Below, piece by piece: positions 31,279 to 40,155 of a stretch of DNA of 64,000 nucleotides (position 1 is its first letter; each line of letters opens with the position of its first letter). Source of the DNA: Cherax quadricarinatus (Eukaryota; Arthropoda; Malacostraca; Decapoda; Parastacidae); the NCBI RefSeq assembly GCF_038502225.1, contig NC_091293.1:9661165-9725164 (forward strand), in the 5' to 3' direction. The translations under genes and the position numbers were made by a program. Below the pieces are notes generated by a model, which was not told the DNA's origin, ran no database searches, and saw only the letters and a list, made by a program, of their open reading frames with translations.

Positions 31279-31343
31279 ATTCCCTAGAGTTGTGTATGAG
31301 TCTAATTTATCAACATGTCGGTTCTCTGAGCCATTCATCTACA

Positions 31344-32556
31344 GGTCTATAGAGCAAAAGTCAGAGATAAGATAGGTCCCCTTAAAAATAACTATGGGCA
31401 TCTTACTGACAAAGAGAATGAAATGTGCTCGATTTTAAATAATTATTTTCTCTCGGTTTTTACACAGGAAGACACTAATAATATTCCGGTAATTAATTTT
31501 TATAGTGGATCAGAAGAAGATAAATTATGTAACATCACAGTCACTAGTGAAATGGTTGTGAAGCAGATAGACCGACTGAAGCAAAATAAGTCACCGGGTC
31601 CTGATGAGGTTTTTTCAAGGGTTCTAAAGGAATGCAAAATGGAAGTCTGTGAACCATTAACTAATATTTTTAATTTATCTCTTCAAACAGGTGTAGTGTC
31701 TGATATGTGGAAGATGGCCAATGTAATTCCTATTTTTAAAACAGGGGACAAGTCGTTACCGTCAAATTACCGCCCAATAAGCCTGACCTCAATTGTAGGC
31801 AAATTACTAGAGTCAGTTATATCTCAGATTATAAGAAGCCATCTCGATAAGCATAGCTTGATTAATGATACTCAGCATGGATTCACAAGAGGCCGGTCTT
31901 GTCTAACTAATTTATTAACTTTCTTCAGTAAAGCTTTTGAGGCTGTTGACCACGATAAGGCAAATAGATTACTGGGATTTATATCAAGAAGTGTAAGCAA
32001 CAGAAGTCCAGAGGTCATACTGCAGCTTTATACATCATTAGTAAGGCCTCACCTAGATTATGCAGCTCAATTCTGGTCTCCATATTACAGAATGGACATA
32101 AATTCGTTAGAAAACATTCAGCGTAGGATGACTAAATTAATACACAGCATTAGAAATCTTCCTTATGAAGAAAGACTGAAGACTCTTAAGTTACATTCAC
32201 TTGTTAGACGAAGAATGAGGGGAGACCTGATCGAAGTGTATAAGTGGAAGATAGGTATTAATAAAGGGGATATTAATAAGGTCTTGAAGATGTCTCTCCA
32301 AGAGAGAACCCGCAGTAATGGATTTAAATTAGATAAGTTTAGATTTAGAAAGGACATAGGAAAGTATTGGTTTGGATAAGTACATGAGTGGGAGGGGTTG
32401 GATTTGAGTGGGACTTTCACATCTGAGCTTATTTCTTGGGTGGCATTGAAAATTGGGTTGGTCAAATGTTTTGTTAGTGGGATGAATTGTAAAGGACCTG
32501 CCTAGTATGGGCCAACAGGCCTCCTGCCGTGTTCCTCCTTTCTTATGTTCCTATGT
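31344..32556 (+). mobile_element. CR1-C LINE, pre-RT and RT with internal deletion (second part)
   Basis: Begins within the endonuclease-RT linker (KVRDKIGPLKN), then the 318-codon frame and the 3' UTR, which ends with TTCTTATGTTCCTATG at about 32556, the same tail repeat as CR1-A. 5'-truncated or rearranged at the array. Confidence 0.85.
31423..32379 (+). pseudogene. CR1-C RT with palm deleted
   Basis: RLKQNKSPGPDEVFSRVLKE, WKMANVIPIFKTGD, NYRPISLTSIVGKLLES and HGFTRGRSCLTNLLTFFSKA lead to the A-box AVDHD, then jump straight to KANRLLGFISRSVSNRSPEV in the thumb. About 150 residues, including the catalytic FADD box, are missing with the frame kept. It ends FRFRKDIGKYWFG. Cannot polymerise. 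Confidence 0.85.
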
Positions 32557-32562
32557 GTCTTT

Positions 32563-32979
32563 CTAAACCATACCTGTTTTTATGCAACAATTAATATTTT
32601 CTCGAACATATAATGCAACTCCTCCCCCCTTCCCATTACATCTATCCACATGGAACAACTTAAACCCTTGAATATTACAGTCAACAATCATATCCCGACT
32701 CTTTAAATCATACCACGTTTCAGTTAATGCAATATCAAAGTTCCCAGCACATGCTACCAAACGTAATTCATTAATTTTATTTCTTGCACTTCGACTGTTA
32801 GCATAAAATACCATCATATGTTTTTTCTTCTGCACATTTTTCCTATTCATCTTTGTTTTTACACAATTTCTGAAATTATCATTACCCAGAGTTACTCCAT
32901 GACAGTTACTATTAAGATTCTTAACATCAGAGCATAAGTCAATATATCCATACTCATTATTTATCATTTCTAAACCCAT
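32563..32979 (-). pseudogene. CR1-D endonuclease N-terminal part
   Basis: FYANSRSARNKINELRLVAC, IALTETWYDL and GGGVALYVRENINCC correspond to the first third of the APE-type endonuclease, like 16050-16562. Truncated at the junction with CR1-C. Confidence 0.8.
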
Positions 32980-32993
32980 ACCTCTAACTAATC

Positions 32994-33821
32994 CTAGTTT
33001 AAAGCCCTAACAACAACAACCCCCTCAACTGAGCTAGCAAGAAAATCCACACCTGCCCTGGATAAGTGAACCCTATCCCTGGCATACATGTCATTTCGGC
33101 CATAGAAGTTGTCCCAGTTGTCAATGAATGGTACTGCATTATCCTTACAGTGTTTATGCAGCCAACAATTAATACCAAATGCTCTGGACAACCATTCATT
33201 ACCAACACGTCTTCTTGGCAAAATGCCACATATAACAGGGCGCCCCCCCTTCTTCCTAATTATGTCTATAGCTGTCCTGAACTTTCTAACTAAATCCTCA
33301 CTTCTATGCTTGCCTACATCATTGACTCCAGCACTGAGGTAAATAATAGGATTGATCCCATTACCGTTCATGATGTTGTCAAGCCGGCTAACAATGTCCT
33401 CCATCCCAGCCCCAAGAAAGCAAACCCTCTGTCTCCTACTCCTGTCCTTCAAGCAGAACGCCCCATCCATATATCTAACCTTGCTATCCCCAACAACAAC
33501 AATATTCTTACCTTCCTTGGTGTCGTTCGTCGTGACGTTCCCAGTAGTCGACTCACATTTGTCGGGTAGCACGGAGAATGCATTAGATGTTTCCACAGTA
33601 GTCTCTTTCTTCTTCATCGTGTCTGTTTTTCCATTCTTCTTGATCGTCAACTTCGTTCCATGTTGTCCAGCCACTGACCACGTTCCCTTCTTGACCTGAG
33701 AACTCAAAACAGGAGGACTACTACGAGTCCTCTTGTTTTCCTCAGTCAATCGCCGTATCTCCATCTTCGCTACTCTCAAGTCTTCCTTAAGCTGCTGGTA
33801 AAGTTGCTCGACAGAGGGCAT
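32994..33821 (-). CDS. CR1-D ORF1 protein with SGNH esterase-like domain
   Basis: 275 residues starting with a predicted coiled coil (VEQLYQQLKEDLRVAKMEIR), a basic/serine linker, then the SGNH domain NIVVVGDSKVRYMDGAFC, LSAGVNDVGK and YARDRVHLSRAG. It aligns with CR1-A ORF1 along the esterase domain. Block III has GVND for GGND and block V has DRVHL for DGVHL, so the enzyme may be weakened although the Ser, Asp and His are present. The ATG at 33819-33821 is the natural start, because the coiled coil follows at once. Confidence 0.8.
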   Translation of the reverse strand: MPSVEQLYQQLKEDLRVAKMEIRRLTEENKRTRSSPPVLSSQVKKGTWSVAGQHGTKLTIKKNGKTDTMKKKETTVETSNAFSVLPDKCESTTGNVTTNDTKEGKNIVVVGDSKVRYMDGAFCLKDRSRRQRVCFLGAGMEDIVSRLDNIMNGNGINPIIYLSAGVNDVGKHRSEDLVRKFRTAIDIIRKKGGRPVICGILPRRRVGNEWLSRAFGINCWLHKHCKDNAVPFIDNWDNFYGRNDMYARDRVHLSRAGVDFLASSVEGVVVVRALN

Positions 33822-33863
33822 CTTGGTTCAGTCCACGGAGAGCACACAAGACACTTCTTCACA

Positions 33864-34062
33864 GAGTTAAGTACAGGTCACCACTGAGTTAAGTACAGGT
33901 CACCACTGAGTTAAATACAGGTCACCACTGAGTTAAGTACAGGCCACCACTGAGTTAAGTACAGGTCACAACTGAGTTCCGTACAGGTCACCACTGAGTT
34001 AAGTACAAGTCACCACTGAGTTAAGTACAGGTCACCACTGAAATTAAGTACAGGTCACCACT
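33864..34062. repeat. 22-bp tandem repeat, about 9 copies
   Basis: Unit GAGTTAAGTACAGGTCACCA plus two bases, with a few substitutions. Directly upstream of the CR1-D ORF1 on its strand, so it could be 5' UTR monomers or an unrelated minisatellite. Confidence 0.9.
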
Positions 34063-34222
34063 GTATTTATCCAACCTATTTTTAAAACTACACAACGTAT
34101 TAGCTTCTATGACGGTACTCGGGAGTTTGTTCCACTCATCCACAACTCTGTTACCAAACCAGTGCTTTCCTATATCCTTCCTGAATCTGAACTTTTCCAA
34201 CGTGAAGCAATTGCTACGAGTT
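34063..34222 (-). mobile_element. CR1 LINE 3' coding scrap
   Basis: Matches the CR1-A tail at about 9344-9510: ATTTATC, CCTATTTTTAAAACTACACA, GGGAGTTTGTTCCACTCAT and TCCTATATCCTTCCTGAATC in the same order. The fragment ends at about 34222. Confidence 0.8.
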
Positions 34223-34544
34223 ATTTGGGCAACGTTTCGCTCTCCAAAAGCTTTGTTGTCTTGTTACTTCTGAAACTGAAACATTCAAGATTTTTTAGGA
34301 TGCTGAAACTGAGTCTGAAGTCAGAATTAAGTCATGACGTAAGACAACTAAATCACAAGTAATTCTATGTTACAAGTCTTAACTTGAATACGCTTCTGAT
34401 GAAAGCCTTGCTGTTGTCTGCTTACATTCTTGAACATAAATAAATCTTACACATCATGTCTGCTTGTCAGGGAGAGTCAGAGAGCATCAGTTGTGCTCTG
34501 GTCCTCCCACTGTTCAGACAATTGTTTGTTGAATAGTAATGACG
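34223..34544. other. No recognised gene; possible Penelope-like end
   Basis: GCAACGTTTCGCTCTCC at about 34230 (complement GGAGAGCGAAACGTTGC) resembles a motif at 57085-57105 and other GAAACGTT-bearing ends. Otherwise featureless. Confidence 0.4.
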
Positions 34545-34675
34545 ATGATAACCACTACAAAAATCAAAGAATGGCCGGCAAGGAAAGAATATTCCAGGGT
34601 AATTCGATATACAACATATGCCACTGGTACATCCTCAAAAGATATTTCTTCCACCATTGTATATAAACTTCACTG
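34545..34675 (+). repeat. Dispersed repeat shared with 57485-57608
   Basis: Shared AATCAAAGAATGGCC-like, TGGTACATCCTCAAAAGATA and TTTCTTCCACC blocks over about 125 bp with some 10 percent differences. Family unknown. Confidence 0.75.
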
Positions 34676-35264
34676 TGTACATTGGTGTTCATTTTGCTTA
34701 AACTGCATTTCTCTGCCTCTTACACATCCGTCTTTACATCCAGTTTATTTTGATATTACATTAAATCTCTGCTTCAGATTAACATGAACAGACGAGGATG
34801 ATTGACCAGTGTATCAGTTTCTGTTATATGTGTGACAAATGTACACCACGTGATCCAAGAAATATTATGACTAATAATGTCAAGCTTACATAGGAGCATT
34901 ACTTGGGTTGGAAGAGAAGTGATTAAGGTGAAACATGGACTCCACACATAGTATATTGTACTGTGTGTAGTTCTGGACTGACACAGTCAGTGGCTTTATG
35001 GACACTGTACATCAATGTCATTTACAATGCCACTTGCCTGGCGAGAACTGCAGAATCGCAAGAATGACTGTTACTTCTGCATGGTTAATGTGGAAAATAA
35101 TTTTCCAAAAATTATGCTGTGTAAATAAACCTGATTAATACGTTACTATTGTTCTGTTAAGTGCATTTTAAATAAGAGAATCGACAGCGAAGCTCTGCGC
35201 CTGCGCTGACGAGCAGGGGAGTCGCCATTGTTTTTTGAATGTGATAAAAGCACACTACTGAAAT
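34676..35264. other. No recognised feature
   Basis: AT-rich, unique-looking. No repeat, RNA or coding signature seen. Confidence 0.45.
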
Positions 35265-35400
35265 GTGCATAATTTTCGTCGCTCTAGGGGTTATATTTGG
35301 CTTAAAACCTCTCAAATAGGAGCCGAAATTGTTGGATGTGCAGTCCTGCATAACTTGAGCCTTAAGCAGATGGGCAGGACAGCTCCAGGAACCCCAACTA
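35265..35400 (+). pseudogene. Possible PIF/Harbinger-type transposase scrap
   Basis: Frame with AEIVGCAVLHNLSLKQ, which recalls the AC-VLHN block near the end of Harbinger/HARBI1-type nucleases. Only about 40 residues are readable and no other catalytic block is visible. Tentative. Confidence 0.3.
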
Positions 35401-35639
35401 AGTGTCTATGTTTATGTTTAGAAGTTCTGGCCAGTAAATTCTTCATAAATGCAGACAGGGGTAGTTCTGTTTGATACACAGTAATCTCCAGACTAATTGG
35501 TGAGTGTTATGATTATAAATTCTCCTTCTGTTATATAAATGTGTATATGTAATCATTTATTCAATTTAACATACAGTCCACAAATTTATAATGTTTACCA
35601 GAATTCCTGGTGATGTACATTTCATTTTCAATTAATATT

Positions 35640-36875
35640 AATATTAAGAGTAAGACGGAGAATAGGATATCAGATGAACAAGGAGGCTTTAGGAAAGGTA
35701 GGGGGTGTGTGGACCAGGTGTTTACAGTGAAACATATAAGTGAACAGTGTTTAGATAAGGCTAAAGAGGTCTTTGTGGCATTTATGGATTTGGAAAAGGC
35801 GTATGACAGGGTGGATAGGGGGGCAATGTGGCAGATGTTGCAAGTGTATGGTGTAGGAGGTAGGTTACTGAAAGCAGTGAAGAGTTTTTACGAGGATAGT
35901 GAGGCTCAAGTTAGAGTATGTAGGAAAGAGGGAAATTTTTTCCCAGTAAAAGTAGGCCTTAGACAAGGATGTGTGATGTCACCGTGGTTGTTTAATATAT
36001 TTATAGATGGGGTTGTAAGAGAAGTAAATGCGAGGGTCTTGGCAAGAGGCGTGGAGTTAAAAGATAAAGAATCACACACAAAGTGGGAGTTGTCACAGCT
36101 GCTCTTTGCTGATGACACTGTGCTCTTGGGAGATTCTGAAGAGAAGCTGCAGAGATTGGTGGATGAATTTGGTAGGGTGTGCAAAAGAAGAAAATTAAAG
36201 GTGAATACAGGAAAGAGTAAGGTTATGAGGATAACAAAAAGATTAGGTGATGAAAGATTGAATATCAGATTGGAGGGAGAGAGTATGGAGGAGGTGAATG
36301 TATTCAGATATTTGGGAGTGGACGTGTCAGCGGATGGGTCTATGAAAGATGAGGTGAATCATAGAATTGATGAGGGAAAAAGAGTGAGTGGTGCACTTAG
36401 GAGTCTGTGGAGACAAAGAACTTTGTCCTTGGAGGCAAAGAGGGGAATGTATGAGAGTATAGTTTTACCAACGCTCTTATATGGGTGTGAAGCATGGGTG
36501 ATGAATGTTGCAACGAGGAGAAGGCTGGAGGCAGTGGAGATGTCATGTCTGAGGGCAATGTGTGGTGTGAATATAATGCAGAGAATTCGTAGTTTGGAAG
36601 TTAGGAGGAGGTGCGGGATTACCAAAACTGTTGTCCAGAGGGCTGAGGAAGGGTTGTTGAGGTGGTTCGGACATGTAGAGAGAATGGAGCGAAACAGAGT
36701 GACTTCAAGAGTGTATCAGTCTGTAGTGGAAGGAAGGCGGGGTAGGGGTCGGCCTAGGAAGGGTTGGAGGGAGGGGGTAAAGGAGGTTTTGTGTGCGAGG
36801 GGCTTGGACTTCCAGCAGGCATGCGTGAGCGTGTTTGATAGGAGTGAATGGAGACAAATGGTTTTTAATACTTGA
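35640..36875 (+). CDS. RTE-type reverse transcriptase, 5'-truncated but open
   Basis: About 410 residues without a stop: DEQGGFRKGRGCVDQVF, the A-box FMDLEKAYDRVDR, GLRQGCVMSPWLFNIFIDG, catalytic LLFADDTVLLG, and LEVRRRCGITKTVVQRAEEG, ending with the RTE-like LLRWFGHVERM and GRRGRGRPRKGW. The N-terminal endonuclease is missing: homology begins at about 35640, just downstream of a coincidental ATG at 35610. The open frame suggests a recent insertion, but it cannot be autonomous. Confidence 0.85.
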   Translation, partial: NIKSKTENRISDEQGGFRKGRGCVDQVFTVKHISEQCLDKAKEVFVAFMDLEKAYDRVDRGAMWQMLQVYGVGGRLLKAVKSFYEDSEAQVRVCRKEGNFFPVKVGLRQGCVMSPWLFNIFIDGVVREVNARVLARGVELKDKESHTKWELSQLLFADDTVLLGDSEEKLQRLVDEFGRVCKRRKLKVNTGKSKVMRITKRLGDERLNIRLEGESMEEVNVFRYLGVDVSADGSMKDEVNHRIDEGKRVSGALRSLWRQRTLSLEAKRGMYESIVLPTLLYGCEAWVMNVATRRRLEAVEMSCLRAMCGVNIMQRIRSLEVRRRCGITKTVVQRAEEGLLRWFGHVERMERNRVTSRVYQSVVEGRRGRGRPRKGWREGVKEVLCARGLDFQQACVSVFDRSEWRQMVFNT

Positions 36876-37128
36876 CGTGCTGTTGGAGTGTGAGCAAAGT
36901 AACATTTATGAAGGGATTCAGGGAAACCGGCAGGCCGGACTTGAGTCCTGGAGATGGGAAGTACAGTGCCTGCACTCTGAAGGAGGGGTGTTAATGTTGC
37001 AGTTTAAAAACTGTAGTGTAAAGCACCCTTCTGGCAAGACAGTGATGGAGTGAATGATGGTGAAAGTTTTTCTTTTTCGGGCCACCCTGCCTTGGTGGGA
37101 ATCGGCCAGTGTGATAATAAAAAAAAAT
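35640..37128 (+). mobile_element. RTE-type LINE, 5'-truncated
   Basis: RT to C-terminus plus 3' UTR ending in a short A-rich tail (GTGATAATAAAAAAAAAT). The 3' UTR and C-terminus recur at 61041-61468. Confidence 0.85.
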
Positions 37129-37373
37129 AGAGCAACTTGTCGAGAGATACATTATGGTAGGTATCGAAGGGGGACATTTTTTTGCGAATTAGGTGTCCTA
37201 AAAATTCCTACTTGTCTCTGTAACTTTGATAAATAATAATTATCTTTGTTACCATTTACTTGTATGTATCTAATGAGATTCATCCAGGTAAATGTAATTT
37301 TCCACAGTTAATGTGGTTAATTTCTCGAAGAAAAACAAGAACAAGATGACATATCCAGACTGTGAGTCAGCAT

Positions 37374-38334
37374 TAAAACTTCGTGTCACATAGTGATGAC
37401 AGTGTCACATAGTGATGACAGTGTCACATAGTGATGACAGTGCCACATAGTGATGACAGTGGCACATAGTGATAACAGTGTCACATAGTAATGGCAGTGT
37501 CACATAGTGATGACAGTGTCACATAGTGATGACAGTGTCACATAGTGATGACAGTGTCACATAGTGATGACAGTGTCACATAGTGATGACAGTGTCACAT
37601 AGTAATGACAGTGTCACATAGTGATGACAGTGTCACATAGTGATGACAGTGTCACATAGTGATGACTGTGTCACATAGTGATGAAAGTGTCACACAGTGA
37701 TGAGAGTGTCACATAGTGATGAAAGTGTCACATAGTGATGACAGTGTCACATAGTGATGACAGTGTCACATAGTGATGAAAGTGTCACATAGTGATGACA
37801 ATGTCACATATTGATGACAGTGTCACATAGTGATCAAAGTGTCACACAGTGATGACAGTGTCACATAGTGATGAAAGCGTCACATAGTGATGACAGTATC
37901 ACATAGTGATGACAGTGTCACATAGTGATGAGAGTGTCACATAGTGATGACAGTGTCACATAATGATGACAGTATCACATAGTGATGGCAGTGTCACATA
38001 GTGATGAAAGTGTCACACAGTGATGAGAGTGTCACATAGTGATGAAAGTGTCACATAGTGATGAGAGTGTCACATAGTGATGACAGTGTTACATAGTGAT
38101 GGCAGTGTCACATAATGATGAGAGTGTCACGTAGTGATGACAGTGTCACGTAGTGATGACAGTGTCACGTAGTGATGACAGTGTCACATAGTGATGACAG
38201 TGTCACGTAGTGATGAGGGTGTCATGTAGTGATGACAGTGTCACGTAGTGATGACAGTGTCACGTAGTGATGACAGTGTCACGTAGTGATGAGGGTGTCA
38301 TGTAGTGATGACAGTGTCACGTAGTGATGACAGT
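37374..38334. repeat. 19-bp satellite, about 50 copies
   Basis: Unit GTGTCACATAGTGATGACA, with point variants such as CACGTAG concentrated at the right end (38130-38330). No coding interpretation. Confidence 0.97.
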
Positions 38335-38533
38335 GCTATACCTGTTTTGCCTGTTGTTGGTAACACTGAACGTGATAGTAGTGAAGAAACTGATAATACT
38401 GATCATTAAGAATCATCAGAATTTGAGACTCTGAAACATCCTCACTTAATCACTTTACGGGAGTTAAATGACCTTATCAATGATCTTGACTTACCAGAGC
38501 AGAACTGCTGGATATTACTTACAAGATGTAACA
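38335..38533 (+). pseudogene. Fragment of an unidentified arthropod protein
   Basis: One frame reads ERDSSEETDNTDH, a stop, then FETLKHPHLITLRELNDLIN continuing DLDLPEQNC. The block ELNDL-(I/V)-x-DLDLP is familiar to me from repetitive hypothetical arthropod proteins, but I cannot name it. It sits exactly between two satellites. It contains a TAA and loses similarity after about 38500. Confidence 0.4.
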
Positions 38534-38544
38534 AAAACAATGGA

Positions 38545-39548
38545 GTGTGTTTGTGCAGTGATGTGACTGGTGTGTGCTTCTGCAGTGATGTGACTGGTGA
38601 GTTTGTGCAGTGATGTAACTGGTGTGTTTGAGCAGTGATGTGACTGGTGTGCTTGTGCAGTGATGTGACTGGTGTGTTTGTGCAGTGATGTGACTGGTGT
38701 GTTTGTGCAGCGATGTGACTGGTGAGTGTTTGTGCAGTGATGTGACTGGTGTGTTTGTGCAGTGATGTGACAGGTGTGTTTGTGCAGTGATGTGACTGGT
38801 GTGTTTGTGCAGTGATGTGACTGGTGTGTTTGTGCAGTGATGTGACTGGTGTGTTTGTGCAGTGATGTGACTGGTGTGTTTGTGCAGTGATGTGACTGGT
38901 GTGTTTGTACAGTGATGTGACTGGTGTGTTTGTGCAGTGATGTGACTTGTGTGTTTGTGCAGTGAGGTGACTGGCGTGTGTTTGTGCAGTGATGTGACTG
39001 GTGTGTTTGTGCAGTGATGTGACTGGTGTGATTGTGCAGTGATGTGACTGGTGTGCTTGTGCAGTGATGTGACTGGTGAGTTTGTGCAGTGATGTGACTG
39101 GTGTGTTTATGCAGTGATGTGACTTGTGTATGTTTGTGCAGTGATGTGACTGGTGTGTGTTTGTGCAGTGATGTGACTTGTGTGTGTTTGTACAGTGATG
39201 TGACTGGTGTGTTTGTGCAGTGATGTGACTGGTGTGTTTGTGCAGTGATGTGACTGGTGTGTTTGTGCAGTGATGTGACTGGTGTGTTTGTGCAGTGATG
39301 TGACTGGTGTGTTTGTACAGTGATGTGACTGGTGTGTTTGTGCAGTGATGTGACTGGTGTGTTTGTACAGTGATGTGACTGGTGTGTTTGTGCAGTGATG
39401 TGACTTGTGTGTTTGTGCAGTGATGTGACTGGTGTGTTTGTGCAGTGATGTGACTGGTGTGTTTGTTCAGTGATGTGACTGGTGTGTTTGTGAATTGATG
39501 TGACTGGTGTGTTTGTACAGTGATGTGACTGGTGTGTTTGTGCAGTGA
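38545..39548. repeat. 25-bp satellite, left block
   Basis: Unit GTGTGTTTGTGCAGTGATGT followed by GACTG, with 25- and 27-bp variants. Interrupted at 39549 by a solo LTR. The same satellite continues at 49377. Confidence 0.97.
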
Positions 39549-39811
39549 TGTCGTGTGGGGTTCGGTAGGAGATTGATGGATAAAGTAAACTCACTTGTTG
39601 GATGGTAACGCTATACTGTCAGACTGTGGTAATGGGAGATGGAGCCCAGCCTGCCTTGTCCTGCCTCCTACTATGCCTATGCGTTGACTGAGACCGAAGT
39701 AGCTCGTCTCACTCGCTCGCTGAATCCCGTGACGTCATACAGTCACAGGCCTAAGGGATCTTCTATATAAACACATGGATGGTACTATGATACGCTATAC
39801 AACACATATAA
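39462..39811. repeat. 350-bp direct duplication flanking gypsy-B, left copy
   Basis: Satellite plus 263 bp of the solo LTR, identical to 49004-49353 except for three substitutions. It lies directly outside the 5' LTR; one extra A (39812) separates it from TGTAGACAG. Confidence 0.95.
39549..39811 (-). mobile_element. Solo LTR of family C, broken by the gypsy-B insertion
   Basis: Starts TGTCGTGTGG on the plus strand and corresponds to 49091-49353. The last 23 bp are absent here because gypsy-B interrupts it. Confidence 0.8.
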
Positions 39812-39812
39812 A

Positions 39813-40136
39813 TGTAGACAGCCTGTACTGTCAGAGCACACAGCCTAGCCGTCTGCTCTGACTAGTTCATATTACGCGGCATTCAGTGCTGCCCTCTGTA
39901 GGCCTACCTAGGTCGGTGGGAAGCACAGACCACCCTCTCTCACTCCTCGACCGACCAACGTGATAGTCACAGGTGCTCCCCCTCCACGGACTGGCTTGCG
40001 GTCACTCCCTCACACTGCCCGTTGTGTACTCACTCCTACCCAATTAAAGCCAATCTAGTCCACGGCCGTATCATTGCTACCTACGCTACCTTCATCGGCA
40101 CTAAACCGCTGTTCAGCAGTAAGAACAGCAATAACA
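39813..40136 (+). repeat. 5' LTR of gypsy-B
   Basis: Starts TGTAGACAGCCTG and ends AGCAATAACA. It differs from the 3' copy only at TTACGCGG/TTTCGCGG and CCAACGTG/CCGACGTG. Confidence 0.95.
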
Positions 40137-40137
40137 G

Positions 40138-40155
40138 TGGTGACAGCGGAGTCAG
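40138..40155 (+). other. Primer-binding site of gypsy-B
   Basis: TGGTGACAGCGGAGTCAG, one base after the LTR. It resembles the PBS of element C at 62917 (TGGTGGCAGCGGAGGGCC). Primer tRNA not identified. Confidence 0.6.

Larger units (their letters stand above)
30430..31343 (+). repeat. 372-bp tandem array, retrozyme-like
   Basis: Almost identical units with a 372-bp period, judged from CTGATGA at 30494, 30866 and 31238. Two full periods plus partial ends, the left one running into the gap. Noncoding. Each unit carries a hammerhead-like motif and the blocks GAGGGACTGATTACCTC and CAACATGTCGGTTCTCTGA. Tandem units of a few hundred bases with hammerhead ribozymes match the description of animal retrozymes and of Penelope-like terminal repeats. 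Confidence 0.8.
32557..33835 (-). mobile_element. CR1-D LINE, 5' part only
   Basis: Minus-strand ORF1 and the first part of the endonuclease. It is broken at about 32557, where it meets the 3' end of CR1-C in opposite orientation. The 5' end lies beside a 22-bp tandem repeat. Confidence 0.8.

Noticed and set aside
35610..35640. ATG at 35610 as the true start of the RTE protein
   Set aside because: RT similarity starts at about 35640. The upstream residues are AT-rich flank and the element is 5'-truncated.
37374..38334. CRISPR-like array of short repeats
   Set aside because: 19-bp units are contiguous with no spacers, in a eukaryotic context. It is a simple satellite.
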